Both the position numbers and the translations under genes were made by a program. Positions 15,141 to 23,442 of a stretch of 64,000 bases of DNA are shown here, piece by piece. The notes beneath the pieces were generated by a model that searched no databases, had not been told where the DNA came from, and saw nothing but the letters and a program-made list of their open reading frames with translations. Numbering within the stretch: position 1 is the first letter of the stretch; each line of letters starts with the position of its first letter. This stretch comes from CAYOUV01 sp963790075. GTDB taxonomy: Bacteria > Chloroflexota > Anaerolineae > Anaerolineales > Villigracilaceae. Location of the stretch: positions 248,001 to 312,000 of the forward strand of contig CAWBNG010000003.1 in assembly GCA_963790075.1 (NCBI GenBank), read 5' to 3'.

Positions 15141-16067
15141 ATGAAGATAAAAGTGTGGGTACCTTTGGTAGCGCTTTATATTGTCTGGGGCTCAACCTAC
15201 CTGGCGATTCGCTACGCCGTTGAGACTATTCCCCCCTTTCTCGCAGCTGGATCGCGCTTCTTGATTTCCGGCCTGATTTTATACATTTGGCGGCGCATGG
15301 CCGGCGACCCGCTGCCGACAAGCCGACAGTGGCGCTCCACCGCAATTGTAGGGTTGCTGCTGCTCGTCGGAGGCAATGGCATGGTGTCGTGGGCCGAGCA
15401 GACTGTACCTTCAGGTATAGCAGCCTTGATCATCGGTTCCGTGCCGATGTGGATGGTACTGATCGAGGCCATCCGTCCAGGCGGGGTCAAACCCAACTGG
15501 CAGGCGTTACTCGGGCTGCTGATCGGCTTCGGGGGGATCACGCTGCTGGTCGGCCCGTCAAATTTGAGCAGTGGGATCACTCAGCTGAATCCATTCGGAG
15601 TCGGCGCTTTGTTACTGGCTGCTTTTCTATGGTCGGTCGGCTCGATTTACAGCCGCTCAGCCGACCTGCCCAATTCTTCTCTGATGACCACCGGAATGGA
15701 GATGCTGGTGGGTTGCAGTGGTTTATTCCTGGTGGCCACATTGACCGGCGAATGGCAAACCCTACATCTAGCCCAAGTGACAACCCGCTCGATCTTGGGC
15801 GTACTTTACCTGGCTGCGTTCGGTTCCCTGGTTGGATTTGTCTCATACGCCTGGCTTCTTCGCAATACCTCCGTCTCATTGGTGTCAACCTACGCCTACG
15901 TCAATCCAGTTGTGGCTGTCTTACTTGGCAATTGGCTGGCTGCCGAACCATTGACAGCCCGTGTGCTGACTGCAGCAACCATCATCGTCGGGTCAGTAGC
16001 TTTGATCAACACCGCCAGACCAGGCTCAAAGTCCAAGCAGGCACCGGTCTTTATCAAGGATGAATAA
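15141..16067 (+). CDS. EamA/DMT-family transporter
   Basis: The start ATG 15141 (MKIKVWVPLVALYIVWGSTYLAIRYAVE) has GAGGA upstream and lies just after a terminator, so longer in-frame starts are rejected. The 308-residue product has ten predicted membrane helices in two EamA repeats, with the family opening WGSTYLAIRYA and the second repeat around LLAAFLWSVGSIYSR. Such proteins are drug/metabolite or amino-acid exporters; the substrate is not predictable. The long structured leader suggests expression is controlled by a ligand or RNA signal. It is followed 78 nt later by glnA, which has its own ribosome site. Confidence 0.88.
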   Translation: MKIKVWVPLVALYIVWGSTYLAIRYAVETIPPFLAAGSRFLISGLILYIWRRMAGDPLPTSRQWRSTAIVGLLLLVGGNGMVSWAEQTVPSGIAALIIGSVPMWMVLIEAIRPGGVKPNWQALLGLLIGFGGITLLVGPSNLSSGITQLNPFGVGALLLAAFLWSVGSIYSRSADLPNSSLMTTGMEMLVGCSGLFLVATLTGEWQTLHLAQVTTRSILGVLYLAAFGSLVGFVSYAWLLRNTSVSLVSTYAYVNPVVAVLLGNWLAAEPLTARVLTAATIIVGSVALINTARPGSKSKQAPVFIKDE

Positions 16068-16144
16068 GTAAGTCTTAATCTGTGCAAATTAATCATTGCG
16101 CAGTCTAGTAATCGTATCCAAAATTCAGAACCAAGGAGAGAGAT

Positions 16145-17482
16145 ATGAATGCCAAAGATTTGATCGCTCATGTCAAAGAAGATAATGTGAAATTCATTTC
16201 GCTGCAGTTCACCGATGTGACCGGGGCCGTTAAAAGCGTGGACATGCCGATCAAGGGCCTGGCAGGGGCTTTGGAGGACGGCGTATGGTTCGACGGCTCA
16301 TCGGTGGAGGGCTTTGCCCGCATTCAGGAAAGCGACATGCGGCTGGTGATCGATCCTGCAACCTATGCCGTTCTCCCCTGGACCCCGGATGACGCACGTC
16401 GCGCCCGTGTTTTCTGCGACATCTACACCCCGGACGGACAACCTTTCGAAGGCGATCCGCGCGGGACGCTGAAACAAATCCTGGCGAAAATCACCGAGCG
16501 TGGTTGGATTTTCAACGTCGGTCCGGAGCCGGAATTCTTCCTCTTCAGGCGTAACGGCGGCGATCATGTCCATCCCGTGCCGCAAGATGTCGGTAGCTAC
16601 TTCGATTTTTCCGCCGATGACGAAGCAGTACGAGTTCGCACAACACTCATGGGTGCGTTGAACACGATGGGATTGGATGTGGAAGTTGGCCACCACGAGG
16701 TAGCGCTTGGGCAGCACGAAATTGATTTCCGTTTTGACGATGCACTACGCACGGCAGACAATGTTCTGACGCTCAAATACACCATAAAAGCTATCGCAGC
16801 CCAGCAAGGGTTGATAGCATCATTCATGCCCAAACCTATCTATGGGATCAACGGCTCGGGCATGCACTGCCACCAGTCGATTTTCGACGACAAGGGCAAC
16901 AATCTGTTTTACGACGCCAAGGATGAGTTCAAACTCTCGAAGCTAGCCTATGCCTTCGTTGCCGGGCAACTCGCCCATGCCAAAGCGCTAGCAGCCATCG
17001 TCGCCCCGACGATCAACTCGTACAAACGGCTCGTACCTGGTTACGAGGCCCCGGTTTATATCGGCTGGGCCCAGCAAAACCGCTCAGCGCTGATTCGCAT
17101 TCCGCGCTACACCGAGGGACGCGATAAAGCCGTGCGGGCAGAATTACGCTTCCCGGACCCATCCTCCAATCCATATTTGGCGTTCACAGGTATGCTGGCG
17201 GCTGGCCTGGACGGAATTGATAACGGTCTGATTCCGCCCAAGGGACTCAACAACGTAAACCTGTACCACTTGAATGCGGACGAACGTACCAAGATGGGTA
17301 TCGGTTCCCTACCGGGTTCGCTGGCCGAAGCCTTACGCGAACTGGAAGGTGACAAAGTATTACAGGGTGCTCTCGGGCCGGCAACGTATAAAGCTTTTAC
17401 ACGCGCCAAGTGGTCGGAGGTGGAAGAATATCGCACTCACGTTACAGATTGGGAATTAGAAAGATATTTGGAAGTTTCCTGA
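16145..17482 (+). CDS. glnA: Glutamine synthetase, type I
   Basis: The 445-residue enzyme makes glutamine from glutamate, ammonia and ATP. It shows the GS beta-grasp opening (VKFISLQFTDVTGAVKSVDMP), WFDGSSVEGFARIQESDM, metal ligands in GPEPEFFLF and EVGHHEVALGQHEIDFRF, the ATP loop NGSGMHCHQS, and RSALIRIP. The length and the absence of the adenylylation Tyr segment (here NLYHLNADERTKMGIGSLP) point to the GSI-alpha subtype, regulated by feedback rather than adenylylation. AAGGAGAG precedes the start and a strong terminator follows the stop. Confidence 0.96.
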   Translation: MNAKDLIAHVKEDNVKFISLQFTDVTGAVKSVDMPIKGLAGALEDGVWFDGSSVEGFARIQESDMRLVIDPATYAVLPWTPDDARRARVFCDIYTPDGQPFEGDPRGTLKQILAKITERGWIFNVGPEPEFFLFRRNGGDHVHPVPQDVGSYFDFSADDEAVRVRTTLMGALNTMGLDVEVGHHEVALGQHEIDFRFDDALRTADNVLTLKYTIKAIAAQQGLIASFMPKPIYGINGSGMHCHQSIFDDKGNNLFYDAKDEFKLSKLAYAFVAGQLAHAKALAAIVAPTINSYKRLVPGYEAPVYIGWAQQNRSALIRIPRYTEGRDKAVRAELRFPDPSSNPYLAFTGMLAAGLDGIDNGLIPPKGLNNVNLYHLNADERTKMGIGSLPGSLAEALRELEGDKVLQGALGPATYKAFTRAKWSEVEEYRTHVTDWELERYLEVS

Positions 17483-17483
17483 G

Positions 17484-17514
17484 AAAAAAGGCGAGCCACT
17501 GGCTCGCCTTTTTT
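17484..17514 (+). terminator. Intrinsic terminator of glnA
   Basis: GGCGAGCC (17490-17497) pairs with GGCTCGCC (17501-17508), flanked by A6 and T6. Confidence 0.92.
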
Positions 17515-17628
17515 CCTGAGTCACTCCTCAAACGATGTCGGTACAAACTTTGGCATACCCAAGCCATAGATTCCATCTGAGTAGTTCAAGAACAATTCAA
17601 ACATCATCGAATTATTACACTGGCCGTA

Positions 17629-18903
17629 CTATCCTACAATTTCAAGGTTCGCCCTCAAGGATTTTTCAATCCTGGCCCGAAACCCGGAAGGTCTAATCGC
17701 AGAAATGTCCAGAGAGTTAGCCCCCAGAAATCCGACAAAGCGTACCAATCCATTCGCCAACGCTGAGAGGAACGCTTCATCCTTTGCCAATCTTTCATCT
17801 TCCAACCAGAAACCCTTGATTTCCAACGTATTCGTTTTTCGATCAAGCTTTGGGTCGAGGCGTGCCACCAGCCTGTCACCATACAGGATCGGCAGGACAT
17901 AGTAGCCCCAGCGACGCTGTTCGACAGGTTTGTACACTTCCCAGACGTAATCAAAGTCGAAAAGCCATTTCGATCGTCCGCGCGCGCTGACAATATCCAG
18001 CGGAGCCAGGAAGGTGACTTCGTCATCGGTGGTGGTTTGGAGCGGCTGCCAGGCGTCTGGAACTTGATCCGCCTCCAGCTGGGTAAGTAGCAGCAGATCA
18101 TCCGCCAGCACCAGCCAGTGCTCTTTCGAACCATCAATCTTGACCGGGGCAAACACGCCATCGCTTATAAACTGTTCGATCTGGTCTTGTACCTCTTTTC
18201 GGCTGATCGGCCGATGGACAAAACCCGAAAAACAATTCTTCCAACCGCGCACGGTGACCAAGCCATAGAAAGCTAAGGCCTTTTGAGCAAAATAGCCTTC
18301 GGCCTCGGTTTCATTGACCACTTTATCCATTTCTTGTGGGACAACATTCGAAGAAAAATCGTAGACGCGCTCGAATCCCCGTCGATGGTGAATCATTAGT
18401 TCACCGGTCAGCCACATAGCAAACAAAGCTAAACCGGTGTCTTTTCGTGCGCGGTAACTATTAATACGCGTACGACCGCTGAAATCCCGGTTGCCCAACG
18501 GTCCGTGCTGGCGGAGTTGGGCGCGAACTTCGTCCAGCAGCTCGCGTTGCTGGCGGGAGAAATCCGCCCAACGCCCCTCTTGTGCCCGACGCTGCATCTG
18601 TAACCGCCAATATCGGAGTTCAGACATTGGGTAAATATACAATGAGCCGCCATAATCGAAAAAGCGGCGTTCAGCATACGTTAATTGGTCCAGGTAGTCG
18701 GGCTGGTAATCGAGCACGCGGCTGCAAAGTGCGATGTCATGGCTGCGCGCAACGACGTTCAATGGGTCAAGTTGGACAGCTTCAATTTGGTGGAGAGCTT
18801 TAGAAACACCTTCCTTGCCAGCCCAACGGCGACCCGGCCATAATCCTTGCCGACCAAGAATATAACGACGAGCGGTAGTTTTTGTGATTCGAACAGGTTG
18901 CAT
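17629..18903 (-). CDS. AlkX/YcaQ-type DNA glycosylase (winged-helix HTH_42 family)
   Basis: The start ATG 18903 (MQPVRITKTTARRYILG) is chosen over longer forms because the family begins here. The 424-residue protein belongs to the winged-helix HTH_42 group. It carries EAVQLDPLNVVARSH with Gln44-Leu45-Asp46, the QxD motif that in E. coli YcaQ (AlkX) marks the catalytic site for unhooking interstrand DNA cross-links and removing bulky alkylated purines; AlkZ relatives have QxQ instead. Other family features are RRFFDYGG and RRWGYYVLPIL. The gene stands alone on the minus strand, convergent with glnA. Confidence 0.82.
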   Translation of the reverse strand: MQPVRITKTTARRYILGRQGLWPGRRWAGKEGVSKALHQIEAVQLDPLNVVARSHDIALCSRVLDYQPDYLDQLTYAERRFFDYGGSLYIYPMSELRYWRLQMQRRAQEGRWADFSRQQRELLDEVRAQLRQHGPLGNRDFSGRTRINSYRARKDTGLALFAMWLTGELMIHHRRGFERVYDFSSNVVPQEMDKVVNETEAEGYFAQKALAFYGLVTVRGWKNCFSGFVHRPISRKEVQDQIEQFISDGVFAPVKIDGSKEHWLVLADDLLLLTQLEADQVPDAWQPLQTTTDDEVTFLAPLDIVSARGRSKWLFDFDYVWEVYKPVEQRRWGYYVLPILYGDRLVARLDPKLDRKTNTLEIKGFWLEDERLAKDEAFLSALANGLVRFVGFLGANSLDISAIRPSGFRARIEKSLRANLEIVG

Positions 18904-18986
18904 AGCAATATTGTAGCACTGATGTTCTATATCACAAGGGCTTAAGCATGACATTCGGTTAGATCATGATTGCGATTCGATTCCGT

Positions 18987-19703
18987 TCAAACAACAAAAG
19001 GGTTAAAATCCGTATCACGATCGTAGTAATCTTCATGTTCAACCTTTTTCAATCCGTTCACAACAGCATACGTGACCGGGGTCATCAGCGCCTCCATGGT
19101 TGTTTTAAACAGGTAATTGGTCAGCACCAATGTAGCAAAAAGACTCCAGGGAAATACCCCAAAGACAGAAGCGATCGTCACAAATACCGCCGAATCCACC
19201 AATTCTCCGACCAGGGTGCTACCAATTGTGCGTGTCCATAGCCAGCGGCCATTGGTCAACACTTTCATTTTTGCCAGGATAAAAGAATTGGAGAACTCTC
19301 CTGACCAGTACCCAGCCAGGCTGCCCAGCACAATCCCGCCACTACTCATGCCTCCCAGGATGGCAGCGTAGGCAGCATCTCCGGCATAAGCTTGCCAGGT
19401 GGCTTCACCGGGCAAGCGTTGTAACATCCAAAACACTCCCGCAGCAAGGGCCAGGCAAAAAAAGCCAGTCCAGATTACCCGACGCGAACGCCGGTACCCA
19501 TATACCTCAGTCAGAATATCACCAAAAATATAACTGATCGGGAATAGGATCGTTCCACCATCAAAAGCCAGTGGCACACCAAATAACGAGAAGCCGATAT
19601 CTACGATCTTGGCTGATGAGGCAACATTGCTGACAACCAGCACGGTTACAAAAATCGCCATAATCAATTCAAAGTAGCGATACTGTCTTGGTTGGGTGTT
19701 CAA
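18987..19703 (-). CDS. Queuosine precursor transporter (YhhQ/VUT family)
   Basis: The 238-residue membrane protein has about six helices and the family motifs LIMAIFVTVLVVSNVASSAKIV, GGTILFPISYIFGDILTEVYGY and NSFILAKMK with GELVDSAVFV. Family members import preQ0/preQ1 for queuosine in tRNA. It is the third gene of a minus-strand run after ttuB and ttuA, so it lies in a tRNA-modification context, and the substrate call is supported by that neighbourhood. The start ATG 19703 (MNTQPRQYRYFELIMAI) is typical. Confidence 0.88.
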   Translation of the reverse strand: MNTQPRQYRYFELIMAIFVTVLVVSNVASSAKIVDIGFSLFGVPLAFDGGTILFPISYIFGDILTEVYGYRRSRRVIWTGFFCLALAAGVFWMLQRLPGEATWQAYAGDAAYAAILGGMSSGGIVLGSLAGYWSGEFSNSFILAKMKVLTNGRWLWTRTIGSTLVGELVDSAVFVTIASVFGVFPWSLFATLVLTNYLFKTTMEALMTPVTYAVVNGLKKVEHEDYYDRDTDFNPFVV

Positions 19704-19776
19704 TTAAAAATCTCCTGGTGCTTTTCTTAGGCGATCACGATCACCGCCATTTAAGGCGCTACAGCCCGGTAAACAA

Positions 19777-20706
19777 TCAAATTTCAGGACTGCCAACTTT
19801 CTCCATCATCCGGCAAAACGAGCATAGGCCTGGCGCAGACGTCGGCTGTCCACAACCCGGGCACGTGTGCAAATTAGACAACAGCTGATCTTTGGGTGAA
19901 AACAACCCATTTTGTTTGGCATCCAGAAATTTGAGATAAAACGACAACTTAGCCCCCGGTCGCTGGTTCTCGAGCTGATTGAGCAACTCTTTGTAATATA
20001 TGGTGGTCGAACCTTCTGCGAATGGGCATTCCTCGTAAATATATTTAATGCCGCGTAAAAGTGCGTAAGCGGTCATTTCCTTCTCATATAAGCGACACAA
20101 CGGCTTTACCTTGCGTGCCAGCCCATCAGAAGACGGCAAGACTGGCTCCTGGCGCAACAGGTAGTCAGACCAACTCAATGTATTGCTGAATAAAACCGCT
20201 GCCTCATCATCTAAATTATGGCCGGTTGCCAATACGTCGTAACCCATATCGCGGGCAATGCGATTCATCTCATGGCGTTTACTCAAGCCACAGACGGCGC
20301 ACGGTTTGCCTTTGCCGCGATGGGTCGCCTGAGCCAGGACCGGAATCGAATGACCGTAATCGCGCTGCATGTCGACGATGTGAAGTGTCAAACCACGCTC
20401 TGAGGCAAACCGCTGCGTCAGACGGTGTGATTCAGTCGAGTAGCCAATCCCCCCGTCAATTCCCAAACCGATATATAGGCCATCAGCCTGGTATCCGAGT
20501 CGACATAAAATATCCCACAAAGACAGTGAATCCTTGCCCCCCGAGACGGCAACCAGAATTTTTTCGTTTTTGGAGAACATTTCATATTTCTTGATGAAAC
20601 GTTCTGTTTGCTCGGGGACCCATTCCAAATAATGTCGACTACATAAGGCCAGCTTGTGCTGGCGCATGTTGACCGTTGCTTTGCCGCCGCATTTACGACA
20701 TTTCAT
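19777..20706 (-). CDS. ttuA: tRNA 2-thiolation enzyme, TtuA type
   Basis: The 309-residue protein has an N-terminal zinc finger (CRKCG ... CSRHY), the PP-loop VAVSGGKDSLSLWD for ATP-dependent adenylation, the Fe-S ligands CAVC plus the Cys of YEECPFAEGS, and a C-terminal zinc knuckle (CPGCGQ ... CSFC). This layout is that of TtuA/NcsA, which adenylates U54 of tRNA and inserts sulfur to give 2-thioribothymidine. The sulfur donor would be the small ubiquitin-like protein encoded 41 nt upstream. TtcA, the C32 enzyme, is similar but lacks the paired zinc fingers. Confidence 0.88.
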   Translation of the reverse strand: MKCRKCGGKATVNMRQHKLALCSRHYLEWVPEQTERFIKKYEMFSKNEKILVAVSGGKDSLSLWDILCRLGYQADGLYIGLGIDGGIGYSTESHRLTQRFASERGLTLHIVDMQRDYGHSIPVLAQATHRGKGKPCAVCGLSKRHEMNRIARDMGYDVLATGHNLDDEAAVLFSNTLSWSDYLLRQEPVLPSSDGLARKVKPLCRLYEKEMTAYALLRGIKYIYEECPFAEGSTTIYYKELLNQLENQRPGAKLSFYLKFLDAKQNGLFSPKDQLLSNLHTCPGCGQPTSAPGLCSFCRMMEKVGSPEI

Positions 20707-20747
20707 GGCTTGCTCCTACCGATAATGTCAGATGGCCGAAAATATGC

Positions 20748-20942
20748 CTACCCGCCCGATATGACCGCTACCAACTTGATCACATCCCCATCCCTGAGGA
20801 TTTCGTCCTCAAGGATCAATTCACCTTTTCGGGTGGCGATCACCGCTTCGGGAATGACATCAATTTTATTTAGAGCCGATAACAAGGTCATCCCGGATTT
20901 GACTTCAAATTCTTTGTCTCGTAAAATCAATTTCGTCGGCAT
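20748..20942 (-). CDS. ttuB: MoaD/ThiS-family sulfur carrier, TtuB-like
   Basis: A 64-residue ubiquitin-fold protein starting at ATG 20942 with AGAGG upstream (an in-frame TTG 15 nt earlier is less likely). It has the beta-grasp pattern and ends exactly in ISGG, the di-glycine tail that is activated to a thiocarboxylate. Placed directly before ttuA, it is almost certainly the sulfur donor for tRNA 2-thiolation. The activating E1-like enzyme (TtuC/MoeB type) is not in the window. Confidence 0.85.
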   Translation of the reverse strand: MPTKLILRDKEFEVKSGMTLLSALNKIDVIPEAVIATRKGELILEDEILRDGDVIKLVAVISGG

Positions 20943-21089
20943 CCAGTACCTCTTCAAGGCGCATTGGTTTTGTCATGTGCCATCGCGAATTGTACCTCAC
21001 CAGATGAATTTAACCCAATTCCAGTCTTGTGCTTGACAATCTCCCTAAGTACGGTTAAAATCGCACACGCTTAACAACCTAATACTCCG

Positions 21090-21162
21090 GCCGAGATAGC
21101 TCAGTTGGTAGAGCACGCGACTGAAAATCGCGGTGTCGTCAGTTCGATTCTGACTCTCGGCA
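21090..21162 (+). tRNA. tRNA-Phe (GAA)
   Basis: A 73-nt cloverleaf: acceptor GCCGAGA/TCTCGGC, D arm GCTC/GAGC, anticodon stem CGCGA/TCGCG with loop CTGAAAA (anticodon GAA), T arm with TTCGATT. CCA is not encoded. Confidence 0.96.
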
Positions 21163-21191
21163 CTCTCGGCCATACAGTACGGCCTTGAAAT

Positions 21192-21264
<73 letters not shown>

Positions 21265-21276
21265 TTATTATTTCCT

Positions 21277-21347
21277 GGCGTCGTGGCCAAGTGGTAAGGC
21301 AAGGGTCTGCAAAACCCTGATCACGGGTTCGAATCCCGTCGACGCCT
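21277..21347 (+). tRNA. tRNA-Cys (GCA)
   Basis: A 71-nt cloverleaf: acceptor GGCGTCG/CGACGCC, anticodon loop CTGCAAA (anticodon GCA) on stem AGGGT/ACCCT, T loop TTCGAAT. CCA is not encoded. It is the last of three tRNAs spaced 12-30 nt apart, probably one transcript. Confidence 0.96.
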
Positions 21348-21355
21348 TTTGATTA

Positions 21356-21378
21356 GCGAGCCAGTAAGGCTCGCTTTA
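21356..21378 (+). terminator. Intrinsic terminator of the tRNA cluster
   Basis: GCGAGCC (21356-21362) pairs with GGCTCGC (21368-21374), followed by TTTATTTG. Confidence 0.88.
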
Positions 21379-21459
21379 TTTGTAACTGGGGGGTAGTATC
21401 AGCAAAATAATAACTAATTATATCTATGCAAATCTTATTTTTTATCTACAATATTCATT

Positions 21460-22077
21460 ATGGAAGTGAGCATTGGTCAGGCCGCCAAGGAGTTAGGCGT
21501 ATCCATCCCCACCCTTCGCCGATGGGAAGCACAAGGAAAGATCCAGCCGGAACGCACACCCAGCGGACACCGGCGATATGATCTGGCCCAGTTGCGCGGG
21601 CTGAAACCGTATGAAACCAGCAGGACAAACCGCCCCACGCTCTGTTATGCGCGGGTCTCCAGCCACGACCAGAAGAAAGACCTGGTACGGCAGGTGCAAC
21701 TGCTTGAGAGCTTTTGCGCAGCCAATGGATGGACGTATGAAGTCATGCAGGACCTGGGCTCCGGACTGAATTACAACAAAAAGGGTTTGCAACAACTCAT
21801 TCGGAGGATCTGCAGCGGGAGTGTGGGGCGCCTGGTGCTGACCAACACAGATCGGTTGCTGCGTTTCGGTTCGGAACTCATCTTTTCCCTGTGTGAAACC
21901 TTCCATACCGAAGTCGTGATCATCAACCAGGGCGAGCAACCCTTGAGCTTTGAAGAAGAATTGGCACAGGATGTGCTGGAAATCATCACGGTTTTCTCTG
22001 CGCGTCTGTATGGCAGTCGCAGTCACAAGAACAGGAAATTGGTTGAAACCCTGCGAGAAGTGGCGGAGCAGTTATGA
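21460..22077 (+). CDS. tnpA: IS607-family serine recombinase (TnpA)
   Basis: The 205-residue protein begins with a MerR-type helix-turn-helix (SIGQAAKELGVSIPTLRRWEAQGKI) followed by a resolvase catalytic domain: YARVSSHDQ with the nucleophilic Ser, then LVLTNTDRLLRFGSELI and EELAQDVLEIITVFSARLYG. That N-terminal HTH plus resolvase order defines the IS607 transposases. Its stop overlaps the ATG of tnpB by four bases (ATGA), so the two are translationally coupled. No defect is visible. Confidence 0.92.
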   Translation: MEVSIGQAAKELGVSIPTLRRWEAQGKIQPERTPSGHRRYDLAQLRGLKPYETSRTNRPTLCYARVSSHDQKKDLVRQVQLLESFCAANGWTYEVMQDLGSGLNYNKKGLQQLIRRICSGSVGRLVLTNTDRLLRFGSELIFSLCETFHTEVVIINQGEQPLSFEEELAQDVLEIITVFSARLYGSRSHKNRKLVETLREVAEQL

Positions 22078-23191
22078 AGATCCTGCGGGCTTTCAAGACC
22101 GAATTTGACCTGAACAACAGGCAAAAGACGGCCTGTGTTCGTCATGCCGGTGCCGCCCGCTTTGCCTACAACTGGGGGCTGGCGCGCAAGCAGGAAGCCT
22201 TCGCCAGGGGAGACAAAACACCTTCTGCTATCGACCTGCATCGCGAACTGAACGCCCTCAAAAAGACCGAATTCCCCTGGATGTACGCAGTCTCCAAATG
22301 CGCACCGCAGGAAGCCCTGCGAGACCTGGATAAGGCTTATGCTCATTTCTTCCGGCGCGTGAAAGAGAAACGGGCTGGCAAGCCCATCAAGCTGGGCTTG
22401 CCACGCTTCAAGTCAAGGAAGAATGGATTGGGCAGTTTTCGCCTCACCGGTGCCATCCATGTTTTTGACAAAGCCATCCAACTGCCACGCCTGGGGTTGC
22501 TGCGCCTGAAGGAACGGGGCTACCTGCCTGTAGGTGGTGTGCTATCCTGAGCGCTACGGTCAGCGAAAAGGCAGGTCGTTGGTTCGTTTCACTCCTGGTG
22601 GAGGTGGAGAGGCCAGATCCGCTCCCGGCGCAAAAGCCTGTGGCGGGTGTAGACCTGGGCATCGGTCGTATGGCTCAGGTCAGCGATGGCAGTTATTTTG
22701 AGAACCCGCGTGCCCTGAAACAGGCCTTGACCAGGCTCAAACGCTTGCAGCGCGTGGTATCCCGCCGCCAGAAAGGCAGCGCCAATCGCCAGAAGGCGGT
22801 CCGGCAACTGGCAAAGGCGCATGACCGGGTCTCGAACATCCGTAAGGACGCTTTGCATCAGGCAACTACATGGCTGGCGACAACCAAGTCAGCCATCGTG
22901 ATGGAGAACCTGAATGTCAACGGGATGATGAAGAACCACCATCTGGCGCAGGCGATTGCGGATGTGGGGATGCATGAATTCCGCAGGCAGTTGCAGTACA
23001 AGGGCGCCTGGTATGGGTGTGACGTGTTCCTGGCGGATCGCTTCTTTCCTTCCACGAAACGTTGTTCCCAATGTGGCCATGAACGCGAGATCAGCCTGGC
23101 GGAGCGTGTGTACCGTTGCGAAGTGTGCGGGCTGGTGATGGACCGTGACTTGAACGCAGCCATCAACCTGGAGCAATTGTTGTACCAGTGA
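22074..23191 (+). pseudogene. tnpB: TnpB RNA-guided nuclease, broken by a frameshift
   Basis: The first part (22074-22550, ATG overlapping tnpA) gives the TnpB N-terminus (MKILRAFKTEFDLNNRQK) and stops in GYLPVGGVLS-TGA. The second part continues in another frame from about 22553 (SATVSEKAGRWF, then LLVEVERP) to 23191. Joining them with one extra base restores a full TnpB, so a 1-bp deletion (or 2-bp insertion) near 22540-22552 is the simplest cause. All catalytic residues are intact in the second part: Asp of GVDLGIG (about 22652), Glu of VMENLNV (22904), Asp of DRDLNAAINL (23147), and the zinc finger CSQCG ... CEVCG. Confidence 0.85.
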
Positions 23192-23442
23192 GAGAGACTA
23201 TTCCCCGCTAAGTGCCGGGGCTACGGCAAGTTCTGCCGGAAGATACGCCTGCGGAGAGTGTGTAAGGCCTGGTCTCAGGCAACGCTCGTTGAAGCAGGAA
23301 CCGAACAGCCAGCTACCTCTGAGTAGATTTGAGCAGGTTTCGGAGAACGGAATTGCAATACTCTTGTATCGAAATCGTTCTTAGGATTTTCCATTTTCGG
23401 ATTTCTTTACAATATAATGTCTATACAGGTTTTGACTGGATA

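Larger units (their letters stand above)
21390..23330 (+). mobile_element. IS607-type element (serine recombinase + TnpB), approximate ends
   Basis: It consists of a MerR-HTH/serine recombinase gene overlapping a TnpB gene, plus a non-coding 3' tail of about 135 nt after tnpB (23192-23330) with GC-rich hairpins (CCCCG ... CGGGG, GGCAAGTTCTGCC). In this family the tail encodes the guide RNA of TnpB. IS607 elements lack terminal repeats and target duplications and insert between GG dinucleotides, so the ends can only be placed roughly: the GGGGGG at 21389-21394 and a GG near 23325-23333 are candidates. Confidence 0.78.
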
